Below, piece by piece: positions 45,837 to 54,670 of a stretch of 64,000 bases of DNA. Numbering within the stretch: position 1 is the stretch's first letter; each line of letters begins with the position of its first letter. Made by a program: the position numbers and the translations under genes. The notes below the pieces were generated by a model, which was not told where the DNA came from, searched no databases, and was given only the letters and a program-made list of their open reading frames with translations. The stretch comes from Dentipellis sp. KUC8613 (taxonomy: Eukaryota > Basidiomycota > Agaricomycetes > Russulales > Hericiaceae): contig NSJX01000023.1 of NCBI GenBank assembly GCA_002286715.1, positions 130,524 through 194,523 on the forward strand, in the 5' to 3' direction.

Positions 45837-46105
45837 ATTGTTATTGCGTTTCTCTACACTGCGGTGACTTCAGCGCGACGATAGTAATTGTCAGAATAAG
45901 CATTCGTAGATTCTCCGTAGACAAGACAAAAGAGCTTCTGCGCTGGCCCTACGCAGCACACTCTGTGCCGTCTAGAGCCAATGCGATCACGACCTACCTA
46001 GCAACGCTTCGGTTCGTATACAATTACGATAATACCTGCGAGAAAGGCTATTTTACAGTACTCGTCAACTGCCCGCTAGAACGCTACCTGTGGTGACTAT
46101 AAAAA
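45837..46105 (+). promoter_or_regulatory. A6 promoter blocks
   Basis: ATTGTTATTG from 45837, ACAAAAGAG at 45926-45934 and TATAAAAA at 46098-46105, 55 bp before the A6 ATG. Confidence 0.55.
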
Positions 46106-46159
46106 CAATTGCAGCAAAAAGCATTCCGCCCTTTCAACTCTCTTCATTCTCGTGCATTC

Positions 46160-46654
46160 ATGTCCTCTAGTCGTAGCCCAGAGGGGTCTTCGGACTCTGA
46201 TCTGCAAGGTCCGTCCTTTTTCAATGTCACGCCCATTTCAGTGCAGAGCAGTGAGTTGTCTGCTATCCGCACTCAGAGCACTCTATTGACGCGGAGCGTA
46301 GCTGGCGAAATGCCTCTTTCTAAACATGATGCTACAATTCACAAGATCAACCTCGACTGTCTGGAAGCCATGAAACGCAAGAACAGAGGAGAAATTTCGC
46401 ACCAGGAGTTCATGCGGATCGCCTATGACTGCATCGAACGCGTGAAGGCCCGAAACGCAGCGACCACCTTGATATGCGAGCGAGCGCGAAGAGGCGAAGT
46501 CAGCGTGGAGGAGTATGGGAGGGAGTGTGGATACAGCGAGGAGGAGTGGAAGCAGGTCGGACCAGGCATTGAGAAGGACGCAGGAGTTCTCGTGGCAAAT
46601 TTCAAGCGCAGTCAGGTGGGCGTTCTCCAGGGCCGAGGCTCGAGGCGCCATTGA
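46160..46654 (+). CDS. A6: short helical protein
   Basis: join(46160..46250, 46302..46654), 147 aa. The 51-nt intron is in frame and stop-free, so both spliced and unspliced forms could be read. Blocks: MPLSKHDATIHKINLDCLEA, KNRGEISHQEFMRIAYDCIE, RARRGEVSVEEYGRECGYSE and EEWKQVGPGIEKDAG. It is closest to A4. No targeting signal. Its stop is 100 bp from the B6 stop. Confidence 0.7.
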   Translation: MSSSRSPEGSSDSDLQGPSFFNVTPISVQSSELSAIRTQSTLLTRSVAGEMPLSKHDATIHKINLDCLEAMKRKNRGEISHQEFMRIAYDCIERVKARNAATTLICERARRGEVSVEEYGRECGYSEEEWKQVGPGIEKDAGVLVANFKRSQVGVLQGRGSRRH

Positions 46655-46754
46655 TTCCCCGTGCAACCGTACGTGTGCGCTATACGGTGCTAAAGATAAT
46701 ATTCATTTTGATGCAGATACTCGACAGGTTGCCATTTGGACAGGACCTCAACGA

Positions 46755-47304
46755 TCAACCTCCCCTGTGCTTTCTCAAACGACTGATTTCCTCTTGCAAG
46801 CGGACCAGAAGACCAACCGTCTGAACATTCTCACTTTGTCTTTGTCTTGCCTGAGTATTTAGAAGCAAGCTGACTACGTCATTGGTTTCGTACGCCAGGC
46901 TGAGGGCACCCTCGAGATCAGTGATACGTTGCCGTGCTCCGGGAATATATTCTATCGCTGCGAGAGACGTTCAGAATGCTTAAGCAAAATCTCAGAAACA
47001 GACGCACCTTTCCTCATGACTTCCACTAAACCTGGGGGATCCGACTGAGTGCGCCAGTCTTCTGGGAGAACATTATTCAACGCAACCCTGTCATTCATGT
47101 CCCGATCTCGCTTCCTCCGCGACTTATCCACCCCTTTCTTCCTGCGTTCCTCATCTGTCGGCGAGCGGTTCAATCTCGGCGATAACGCCGCCTGTGCAGC
47201 TTTCTGAGACCGAGCGTGCAGCACGGTGTATGTATCGCTGGTCACTTGAGCTTGTGCGGTTGTTGAAGGTCCTGCCGCCGAGGATGACGCAGCCTGGTGA
47301 TCGT
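46755..47304 (-). pseudogene. B6 3' part: bHLH-like gene split by retrotransposon
   Basis: Exon 3 (46755-46957) and the 3' part of exon 2 (47008-47304) of a B gene. It reads SDTYTVLHARSQKAAQAALS, the basic region ERRKKGVDKSRRKRDRDMND, RVALNNVLPEDW, PPGLVEVMRK|AIEYIPGARQR and a coiled coil, close to B7. At 47304/47308 the frame runs into the LTR of the retrotransposon. The 5' part lies at 61691-61953. Counting the 4-bp GCGG duplication once, exon 2 is 354 nt, a multiple of three, and the join SFLP|HDHQ is in frame and aligns with B7. Confidence 0.8.
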
Positions 47305-47308
47305 GCGG
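47305..47308. repeat. Target-site duplication, left copy
   Basis: GCGG directly before the LTR; the same four bases follow the right LTR at 61691-61694. Confidence 0.7.
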
Positions 47309-48382
47309 TGTCGGGTCGGCGGCGTGTACGAAACTTGTCAGTTAGGGATAAGCAACAAGCACGCGCCCTGAATAGAGTAGGTTTTCCACTTTCCCGGTCT
47401 ACTNNNNNNNNNNNNNNNNNNNNNNNNNNNNNNNNNNNNNNNNNNNNNNNNNNNNNNNNNNNNNNNNNNNNNNNNNNNNNNNNNNNNNNNNNNNNNNNNN
47501 NNNNNNNNNNNNNNNNNNNNNNNNNNNNNNNNNNNNNNNNNNNNNNNNNNNNNNNNNNNNNNNNNNNNNNNNNNNNNNNNNNNNNNNNNNNNNNNNNNNN
47601 NNNNNNNNNNNNNNNNNNNNNNNNNNNNNNNNNNNNNNNNNNNNNNNNNNNNNNNNNNNNNNNNNNNNNNNNNNNNNNNNNNNNNNNNNNNNNNNNNNNN
47701 NNNNNNNNNNNNNNNNNNNNNNNNNNNNNNNNNNNNNNNNNNNNNNNNNNNNNNNNNNNNNNNNNNNNNNNNNNNNNNNNNNNNNNNNNNNNNNNNNNNN
47801 NNNNNNNNNNNNNNNNNNNNNNNNNNNNNNNNNNNNNNNNNNNNNNNNNNNNNNNNNNNNNNNNNNNNNNNNNNNNNNNNNNNNNNNNNNNNNNNNNNNN
47901 NNNNNNNNNNNNNNNNNNNNNNNNNNNNNNNNNNNNNNNNNNNNNNNNNNNNNNNNNNNNNNNNNNNNNNNNNNNNNNNNNNNNNNNNNNNNNNNNNNNN
48001 NNNNNNNNNNNNNNNNNNNNNNNNNNNNNNNNNNNNNNNNNNNNNNNNNNNNNNNNNNNNNNNNNNNNNNNNNNNNNNNNNNNNNNNNNNNNNNNNNNNN
48101 NNNNNNNNNNNNNNNNNNNNNNNNNNNNNNNNNNNNNNNNNNNNNNNNNNNNNNNNNNNNNNNNNNNNNNNNNNNNNNNNNNNNNNNNNNNNNNNNNNNN
48201 NNNNNNNNNNNNNNNNNNNNNNNNNNNNNNNNNNNNNNNNNNNNNNNNNNNNNNNNNNNNNNNNNNNNNNNNNNNNNNNNNNNNNNNNNNNNNNNNNNNN
48301 NNNNNNNNNNNNNNNNNNNNNNNNNNNNNNNNNNNNNNNNNNNTGACCTGGTTTTTATCCCAACCAATTTTTGGTTGCGACA
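47309..48382 (-). repeat. LTR (3' LTR of the minus-strand element)
   Basis: Ends are TGTCG...CGACA. The first 95 bp and the last 39 bp are identical to the right LTR. The middle is an N gap. About 1.07 kb by assembly coordinates. Confidence 0.88.
47404..48343. other. Assembly gap (940 N)
   Basis: Run of N inside the left LTR, as expected when two near-identical LTRs collapse in short-read assembly. Confidence 0.99.
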
Positions 48383-48541
48383 TCCGCGGGGAACTTTTGA
48401 TCGCAATCGTCCTCGATTGCATTTTTCTTTGCTTGTCTGTTTCCCATCTATAATGTGTCCTTCCACGCGTGCATTAGAGTCATATTGCAGTGCATAATAG
48501 ACAAGAGAGATTTTTCAGGCCCATCCACGACTGTCGCCCTC

Positions 48542-49150
48542 CTACGCCTGCGAACTCTCCTCCTGCTCGTGCTGCGGGCCAAAGACACTGCTGGGCATCA
48601 TATCCAACCACATGGTACACAAACTATTTCCCAGCCATCCGACGTTTACGCGCAATGCTGCCACCACATCTCCATCTTGAACGAAAAGGACTGCATGGTT
48701 GTCGCGGATGCTGGCGATTTCGGTGATGGTGCCATGAAAGTAGAAGACTTCGTTTTCGTATCTCCCTATCAACTCGACAAATTGGCCTTCCTGAAATGCA
48801 CGGCTTGGGTGTGCGATCATGTTGTGAACACCGGAGATTACTGGGTCGGGTTCGGTTTCCAGGCGTTGGTCGAATACGCGAGCAATTTTGTTGCTTGTCA
48901 GTGGTATCTTCCTGCAACAATACGTCATGTGCAGTTCCTCCTCCAAGGTCAAGCGGTGTTGTAGAGTGGGGAAGCGTCGGCGTATAGGGGGATTAGTGGC
49001 TTGATCAACGTCGCGGGTCCATTGAGCGATGCGCGCAATATATTCTCCAAAGGAGATTCGAGGGAATGTGGGTGGGGTTTCGGCGGGAATGGAAGGCTGA
49101 TAGGCGGCGGGGTCTGAGGAGGTGTGCGAGGCGTTTGCTTCAGACGGCAT
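48542..49150 (-). CDS. Retrotransposon extra ORF (202 aa), nearest the 3' LTR
   Basis: Intact ORF between pol and the 3' LTR, where retroviruses carry env. I recognise no domain and see no signal peptide or membrane segment, so it is not an envelope protein by sequence. N-terminus Ser/Pro-rich. The core has alternating hydrophobic residues typical of beta strands (QFVELIGRYENEVFYFHGTI, NHAVLFVQDGDVVAALRVNV). The pattern (I/V)EL...G-(T/R)-(I/V)-x-E-(I/V), then a V/W-x-x-F/V strand, is faintly shared with the next ORF, so both could derive from a small barrel domain. Function unknown. Confidence 0.6.
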   Translation of the reverse strand: MPSEANASHTSSDPAAYQPSIPAETPPTFPRISFGEYIARIAQWTRDVDQATNPPIRRRFPTLQHRLTLEEELHMTYCCRKIPLTSNKIARVFDQRLETEPDPVISGVHNMIAHPSRAFQEGQFVELIGRYENEVFYFHGTITEIASIRDNHAVLFVQDGDVVAALRVNVGWLGNSLCTMWLDMMPSSVFGPQHEQEESSQA

Positions 49151-49716
49151 GGTGTAATGTGAGACGGTTATTAGGTCTCGCTGTAACGTTCTCCAGATTA
49201 TATATGTGTCCTGCTTCGCCTATCATTTGCTTCGCTCGCCACGGTTCGACCATTTTGCATACAATACATCAATTGTTCCTCTCATTAAAGGCTATTAGTG
49301 CAACTTCTTTTGTTCGCAGCGCTATGATCATTCTCCTATTGTTCGCAGCGCCACGATCATTCTTCTATTGTTCGAAACAAGATCACGTGTATTTGTCTTG
49401 TCTTTCGAAGGAACATTGTATGCATCACTACGCGACTGAGGGGGTAACGTCCAACTTGAAACATAAGAGGCGTGCAAGATGATGAATAGGGGAATGGGTA
49501 TGAGCGTAGGGACGAATGGGATGGCATATGTAAGGGCGTAACTGGGTGAATAAGGCAGAAAATGGATATTGCGATGGATGTGATGACGGTGCGATAGGAA
49601 TTAAAAAGGTGGATAAAATTGTGAATGGGAATAAAAGATGCGGCATGATAATCGTGGGGAAGGGACGGTGATATTTTCATAGCGTGTGATAGCAGTGTGC
49701 GAGGATTGTCAGGTTT
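49151..49716. other. Retrotransposon internal spacer
   Basis: AT-rich, no coding signal; separates the two extra ORFs. Confidence 0.5.
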
Positions 49717-50550
49717 TCAGAAAACGTACGTGCGCGTTCCCATCGACACCTCCCGCTCGCATCTGGACTGACGATACCTCTCCTGCTCCTCTTCCGACCT
49801 ATCCAGCAAGGCTTCGGGCAGAGGCTCATGACGTATCTTGTCCACTTGAACACGTTTCCTTGGATCGAATGGGGGGTAGATATCATGACGGGGAACGAGA
49901 CGTACGGCGGCTGCGATGCGATGACGGAAGGGGATGTGCGTCCACTGCGCAGGGACAACGAGTTCGATCTGACGTTCTTCACCCTCCTTCCAATCCTCGC
50001 GCTCCAGACGGAAGTGAATCCAGAAGGTACCTTTGCGCGCGACTTCAAGAACACGTCCGCGCATTGATGAAGGACGGCGGGAAGTAGCGTATGCCAGTTC
50101 AATGAGTGTATGAGGTCGGATAAAAGAGAGGGGTCGTCGCACAACCACGATGGATAAATGGGGTCCGCTGGGTATTACTTGAGCCCATATGGCACGATAC
50201 GTCGGAGGGAAGGGCACGTCTTCCGAGTCATTATCGTCTAGGATGGTGAGAGGAGATGGTGGGGGGGAATACGATGAGAGGCTCGTGAGCGCCGTGGATC
50301 CACTGCTTTCAGAACTCCGAAATCCAAAAACAGTCGTGGCAGAGTCGATAGAGTGACAGGCAGCGCTGGAACGTGTGGGGAAGCTGCACGCCGATACACT
50401 GGTCCTGTGCGTCTTGTGCCAAGTTTGGCAACTGCACGGCCCGTCATGATGAACATGGATCTGCAGAGAACAGTTGTCGAAGGTGAAGTCCAGGGCGTCA
50501 GATACCGGTGTATGGAGGATACGTTCGCGTTGTCGGCGAGGAGTGAACAT
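49717..50550 (-). CDS. Retrotransposon extra ORF (277 aa)
   Basis: Second intact ORF downstream of pol in element orientation. The N-terminal third is Cys/His- and Ser-rich (HVHHDGPCSCQTWHKTH), the middle is a Ser/Pro stretch with an acidic run (LDDNDSEDV), and the C-terminal half is basic with beta-like strands (PHTLIELAYATSRRP, GRVLEVARKGTFWIHFRLER). No known domain. It ends shortly before the other extra ORF begins across an AT-rich spacer. Its conservation as a long open frame in a young element suggests it is expressed, but that is inference. Confidence 0.6.
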   Translation of the reverse strand: MFTPRRQRERILHTPVSDALDFTFDNCSLQIHVHHDGPCSCQTWHKTHRTSVSACSFPTRSSAACHSIDSATTVFGFRSSESSGSTALTSLSSYSPPPSPLTILDDNDSEDVPFPPTYRAIWAQVIPSGPHLSIVVVRRPLSFIRPHTLIELAYATSRRPSSMRGRVLEVARKGTFWIHFRLEREDWKEGEERQIELVVPAQWTHIPFRHRIAAAVRLVPRHDIYPPFDPRKRVQVDKIRHEPLPEALLDRSEEEQERYRQSRCEREVSMGTRTYVF

Positions 50551-50737
50551 GGCGGTCGCACAGAAACTAAGCGCTCATGGTTACCTTCTTATGATTCGGC
50601 GAAAAGGTCTGCTAATTTATTACGCCTCACTTCGTGTGACAGTGTCATATTATGGCTCCATGCTCTGGATCTCGTCTTATTATTTGTTCCAGCAATCGAG
50701 TTTTCTATTGATACTCCTTTCAACGCTGATCATGGCT

Positions 50738-53700
50738 TTAGTCGGTATCTTCTCTGTCATCTGAACCACTTTCCTCGTCGGATGACTCTTCAAATACTTC
50801 TTCTGCCAGCCGCTTGAGCACTGCTTCATTCCGCGCAATGTAAGGAATGAGTCGAAACGCTGCTACTGCATCTCGCATAACGACTCCACTCAGTTCTTGT
50901 AGTATGTACGATCCGCCTTTGGTACGTCGCACTACTTCATATGGTCCTCGATACCTAGGCTTTGTTTTTCTGTTCAGACTCTTTTCGACCATCGAGTTAC
51001 GGACCAAAACTAGTTCCCCTGATTGAAATTCTTTTTGGGAAAGTCTAGATTTAAATTTTCTTTCAAATTCTTCCTTGGAATGTATTTGGTACTGGATCAA
51101 CTTATACGATGCATTTTCTAAGTCTTCTGCGCGTTTTTCTAGCTGACGGATCCGTAGTGCCAACAGTTCCGCATGTGACATTCCTGACTTAAATCCTTCA
51201 ACCAAGAATGTCGCTTCCGTCAGATCAAATGGAAGTACTGGATGAACTCCATGCAGTAGGTAGTATGGCGAGAAGCCGGTCACTTGACTCGTCGTCACTT
51301 TGTCCGCAAAGAACGCTTCTTGGACTTTGCCTGGCCATTTTTGCATTTGGTGCTCGCACGACTTTACGATTGCTTCGCGGATTATGAAATGTCCTCTTTC
51401 CACGACTCCATTCGCTTTTGAGTTGTATGGGGATATGGCGACCTGTGGGATGCCAAGACGGTCCATCAATTCAGAAAATGCCCCTTGGACTTCTGGCCCA
51501 TTGTCGGTAGTAACTTGACCGATGGCCCCATAGCGACAATAAAGTTGTTCCCAGAAGAAATTTGCCAAGGCTTTGGCTGTCACATGCTTAAGAGCTCTTC
51601 CTTCTGATGCTCTTGACAGATCATCCCTTGCAGCGACAATGTGAGTATATCCTGCGACTTTGGGCATATGCATGACATCTATATAAACTTTGGTGAAAAT
51701 TGTAGAGGGCGTCGAAACAATAAGGGGAATTTCCAACTTTTTTGTACTCCTAATTTGACATTGATGGCATGATGAGACATGGTGCCGAACATCGGTACGC
51801 ATATGTGGCCAGAAGAATCGGGTCCGGATCATTTCAAATACTGCCACTTCTCCGCGGTGTCCTAGGTCATCGTGTGCACTTGTTATAATGTCCTGTCTAT
51901 GGGACGGCTGGAGAATCACCTTCAAAGGTGGACGTCCTCCATTGCGACGAAATAATATTCCTGCTTTGACGAAGTGCTGCGATACCTTCTTCAAGAATCG
52001 CTTTTGCTGACGCTGGGTCATATCTGGAGATGGATAATCTAGGGTAGTGAGGAACTTATACACGTCCATCAGACCCTGATCGGCTTTTGACAGTGTAAGG
52101 GCCAGAACTACGGCGGAATGCTGCGGAAGGGGATTTGAGGGTTGCGCCGAACTGAGTCTTCTTTTTATAGGGGGAGGATAATAGCCTAAGTATAGCGCAA
52201 TGTTATCTAGCCAATCATCCTCATCGAAATTTTCTGCTTCTTCATCACTAGCTGGCTGTCGCCGTGACAATGCGTCTGGACCACGGAATCTTTCTGCCGG
52301 AACATGTACTAGCGTAAAGTCATACATCAAAATACCCTGGATCCATCGGTTCACCGCTGCATTTGGCTGGATATCCGGTGCATTCAACATTCCCTTGATA
52401 TACTTTGCATCAACTTCTACATAAAAATTTCTGACTCCTATAATATACAGGCTGAAGTGGCGCAATGCCCGAAATAGACCAAAGAGCTCTAATTTTGGCT
52501 GGGAATAGCGGGCTTCCACCGGCGACATGGGTAAAGAACCATAACGTGCAGGGCGTCGTCTTCCTAATTCATCCAGCTGTGCTAAGATAAAACCTACGGC
52601 GATATAACTTGAATCTACCGATAGAATTACCGGTTGATCGGATTTGTAGTCAATTGATCGTAAGGCGGGTGCCTTCGTTATAACTTCTTTCAGGGCTTGG
52701 AATGCCTGGCTACGCCGATCATCCCATACAAACTCAACATCTTGTCGGATCAACTCGGTCAAAGGTCTAGCCATCTTGGAGTAATTTGGGATCCAGATCC
52801 GCACTGTTCCGCACAGTCCCAGGAATCCACGTACTTCGGTTACATTGGTCAATGACGGCCATGCTAGAATCTTTTCTACCTTCTTGTCCTCCGGCACTCT
52901 TCCTTCTGGCGTACATTTCTGTCCTACAATAACAACATCAGGCTTTGCTATTTGTGCCTTATTAGGTGCAAACGTTCCACCACCGCATTTGACGCGATGC
53001 ATGATACGATGTACATCGAGCGCATGTTCCCATATGAACCTTCTGATGTTTTGGTTCTGTTCCAGAGTTTCTGGTTCGCCGTCTGCATTAGGATATGTTG
53101 TTACTGGGCCACGGATTCCTAAATCATCGATAAAAATGTTTGCCGGGTCAGGAATTTCTGGTTGTAGAATAAAGACCATACAGTTCTGGAATTCTGCGGG
53201 TGAGTTGGTGAAGCCCATGGGTAATGACGTTATCCTTAACATGCCTAGCGGAGTCCTGAATGCTGTTAAATCCCGGCTATCTGGGTGGACCTTGCGTGCA
53301 TCGAATCCCCAGAATAAGTCAAATACGGTGCTGCAAGCTCTGCCCGCGAAAGGTTCCACGAAGTCATCTACGATTGGCGGAAGTCCTGCATCGCGGATTG
53401 TGACTTTGTTTAGAGGCTGAAGATCATGTACAATACGTAGTTTTCCATTTTTCTTTCTTACGCAGAACCAACTCGAACAATATGCTGATTGACTCGGTTC
53501 ATATACGCCTGCCGCAATCTTTTCTTTGAGCAGTTCTATTACCTGTTCTTTGAGTCCTGGAGGAATAGGAATATTTTTACTGGTCCACGGAGCATGAGGA
53601 ACTGTGGGAATTATGTAGGGGGAAAAGTATGACTCTTTCAATGTGCCGCGTTCTGTCTCCGCAAATGCCAAGGCTTCTCGGTTTAAGTACATGATATGTT

Positions 53701-53944
53701 GAAATAGTTTTTCTTCCTCGGGCCATAGAAATTTTTCTGCATTTATTCCTAATTTATCCATTTGCTCCTGAGTCATTCGATCGTCGGGTATAAAAGGCGG
53801 CGGGTGAAAGGGAAGAGGTTCCAGTGACCTCAGCGGGTCCTCAGGAATTTTTCGCTGCACGCGCGCAGCTTCTGGGAAGGTTCCAGCAACGGGCCGGACC
53901 TTCTTATCGACGCGCTTGTATGCCGTGAAACAATAGTAAACCAT
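50738..53944 (-). CDS. Pol: reverse transcriptase, RNase H, integrase
   Basis: 1068 aa without stops. The RT palm starts about residue 150 (SSWFCVRKKNGKLRIVHDLQ) and has the active-site loop NIFIDDLG near residue 268 (F in place of the more usual Y of YxDD, also common). RNase H residues are seen in VILSVDSSYIAVGF, LELFGLF and YVEVDAKYI. The integrase has an HHCC zinc finger (HDDLGHRG...CHQC) and the catalytic triad VYIDVMH, TTDNGPE, GVVERGH, with 34 residues between the second Asp and Glu. A GPY/F module (RYRGPYEVV) follows. The tail is acidic, and I see no chromodomain. The ORF has its own ATG and is separated from Gag-protease by about 0.73 kb, so it is not a simple frameshift fusion. Confidence 0.95.
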   Translation of the reverse strand: MVYYCFTAYKRVDKKVRPVAGTFPEAARVQRKIPEDPLRSLEPLPFHPPPFIPDDRMTQEQMDKLGINAEKFLWPEEEKLFQHIMYLNREALAFAETERGTLKESYFSPYIIPTVPHAPWTSKNIPIPPGLKEQVIELLKEKIAAGVYEPSQSAYCSSWFCVRKKNGKLRIVHDLQPLNKVTIRDAGLPPIVDDFVEPFAGRACSTVFDLFWGFDARKVHPDSRDLTAFRTPLGMLRITSLPMGFTNSPAEFQNCMVFILQPEIPDPANIFIDDLGIRGPVTTYPNADGEPETLEQNQNIRRFIWEHALDVHRIMHRVKCGGGTFAPNKAQIAKPDVVIVGQKCTPEGRVPEDKKVEKILAWPSLTNVTEVRGFLGLCGTVRIWIPNYSKMARPLTELIRQDVEFVWDDRRSQAFQALKEVITKAPALRSIDYKSDQPVILSVDSSYIAVGFILAQLDELGRRRPARYGSLPMSPVEARYSQPKLELFGLFRALRHFSLYIIGVRNFYVEVDAKYIKGMLNAPDIQPNAAVNRWIQGILMYDFTLVHVPAERFRGPDALSRRQPASDEEAENFDEDDWLDNIALYLGYYPPPIKRRLSSAQPSNPLPQHSAVVLALTLSKADQGLMDVYKFLTTLDYPSPDMTQRQQKRFLKKVSQHFVKAGILFRRNGGRPPLKVILQPSHRQDIITSAHDDLGHRGEVAVFEMIRTRFFWPHMRTDVRHHVSSCHQCQIRSTKKLEIPLIVSTPSTIFTKVYIDVMHMPKVAGYTHIVAARDDLSRASEGRALKHVTAKALANFFWEQLYCRYGAIGQVTTDNGPEVQGAFSELMDRLGIPQVAISPYNSKANGVVERGHFIIREAIVKSCEHQMQKWPGKVQEAFFADKVTTSQVTGFSPYYLLHGVHPVLPFDLTEATFLVEGFKSGMSHAELLALRIRQLEKRAEDLENASYKLIQYQIHSKEEFERKFKSRLSQKEFQSGELVLVRNSMVEKSLNRKTKPRYRGPYEVVRRTKGGSYILQELSGVVMRDAVAAFRLIPYIARNEAVLKRLAEEVFEESSDEESGSDDREDTD

Positions 53945-54670
53945 AGTAACAAGTAAGTAACTAGTATTTGACTTCAGAATAATATTTTCGACTTATTCGC
54001 GATTTTATTCGATTTTAAACTCGATTTTTAGTTGTAAAAGCGCCAGAGGACTGCAGGAATACCTCAAGAATCAGCCGAGTCTGTCCTCGGCTCCCGCAGG
54101 AAAAATTTCGATGTAAATCCAGCATAATATTCAAGGTAAGTACTACCCTAAATACAAGAGACTATGCCAAAGAAATATCGAAATTTTTATGGCAGGGCAG
54201 CTGTCCAAGTGACTAGGAGGGAGAGGGGACGTCGCAGGGATCGTAAGGGCATCATATTCGAGTGGTACAACGTGTTTTTGCAAGGGGGGGGATGAGTATT
54301 GGAGAAAAAGGTGAAAATCACGATTTTAAATCGAATTTTGAAGCAATCTATGGTTAGGATAGATACTGGGAGTCATAGACGACGAAGCGCGAGTAGGATA
54401 CATGAAAGAAGAATGGAACATAGCTTGTTTTCGAAGATTCGAATATTTTTGCGATTTTTGAAGTGATTTTTGTCGAGTTTTGTGAGGAGAAAGTCGAGAG
54501 AGAAGGTTTGCATGGATAGGACATGGGTTCCGAGTCGTTGAAGCGAGAATTGGGGCGAGTTTAAGTCATTCAGAATGTAGAATATACTGCATGTGGGGTA
54601 GGATCAGTTCCGCGGGGAACTTTTCGAATGAAACTCGGGCATACCATGTGTGAGCGCGAGCGGAATCCGT
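53945..54670. other. Gag-Pol spacer of the retrotransposon
   Basis: AT-rich, with runs like GATTTTATTCGATTTTAAAC and no long ORF. How Pol is expressed across it is unclear: splicing, a separate promoter or reinitiation. Confidence 0.55.

Larger units (their letters stand above)
44010..46159. other. B5-A6 control region with an inserted foldback element
   Basis: No gene. Left to right it holds the B5 TATA box, the inverted-repeat element, palindromic block copy 4 and the A6 promoter. Subtracting the 831-bp element brings the B5-to-palindrome distance to about 600 bp, the value seen in the other units. Confidence 0.6.

Noticed and set aside
32992..47304. A classical mating-type A locus (homeodomain pairs)
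   Set aside because: B proteins show no homeodomain WFxNxR motif and A proteins show none either; only the pairwise layout is similar.
47151..48466. Long frames through the N runs
   Set aside because: They are open only because N codons are not stops; the sequence is LTR with an assembly gap.
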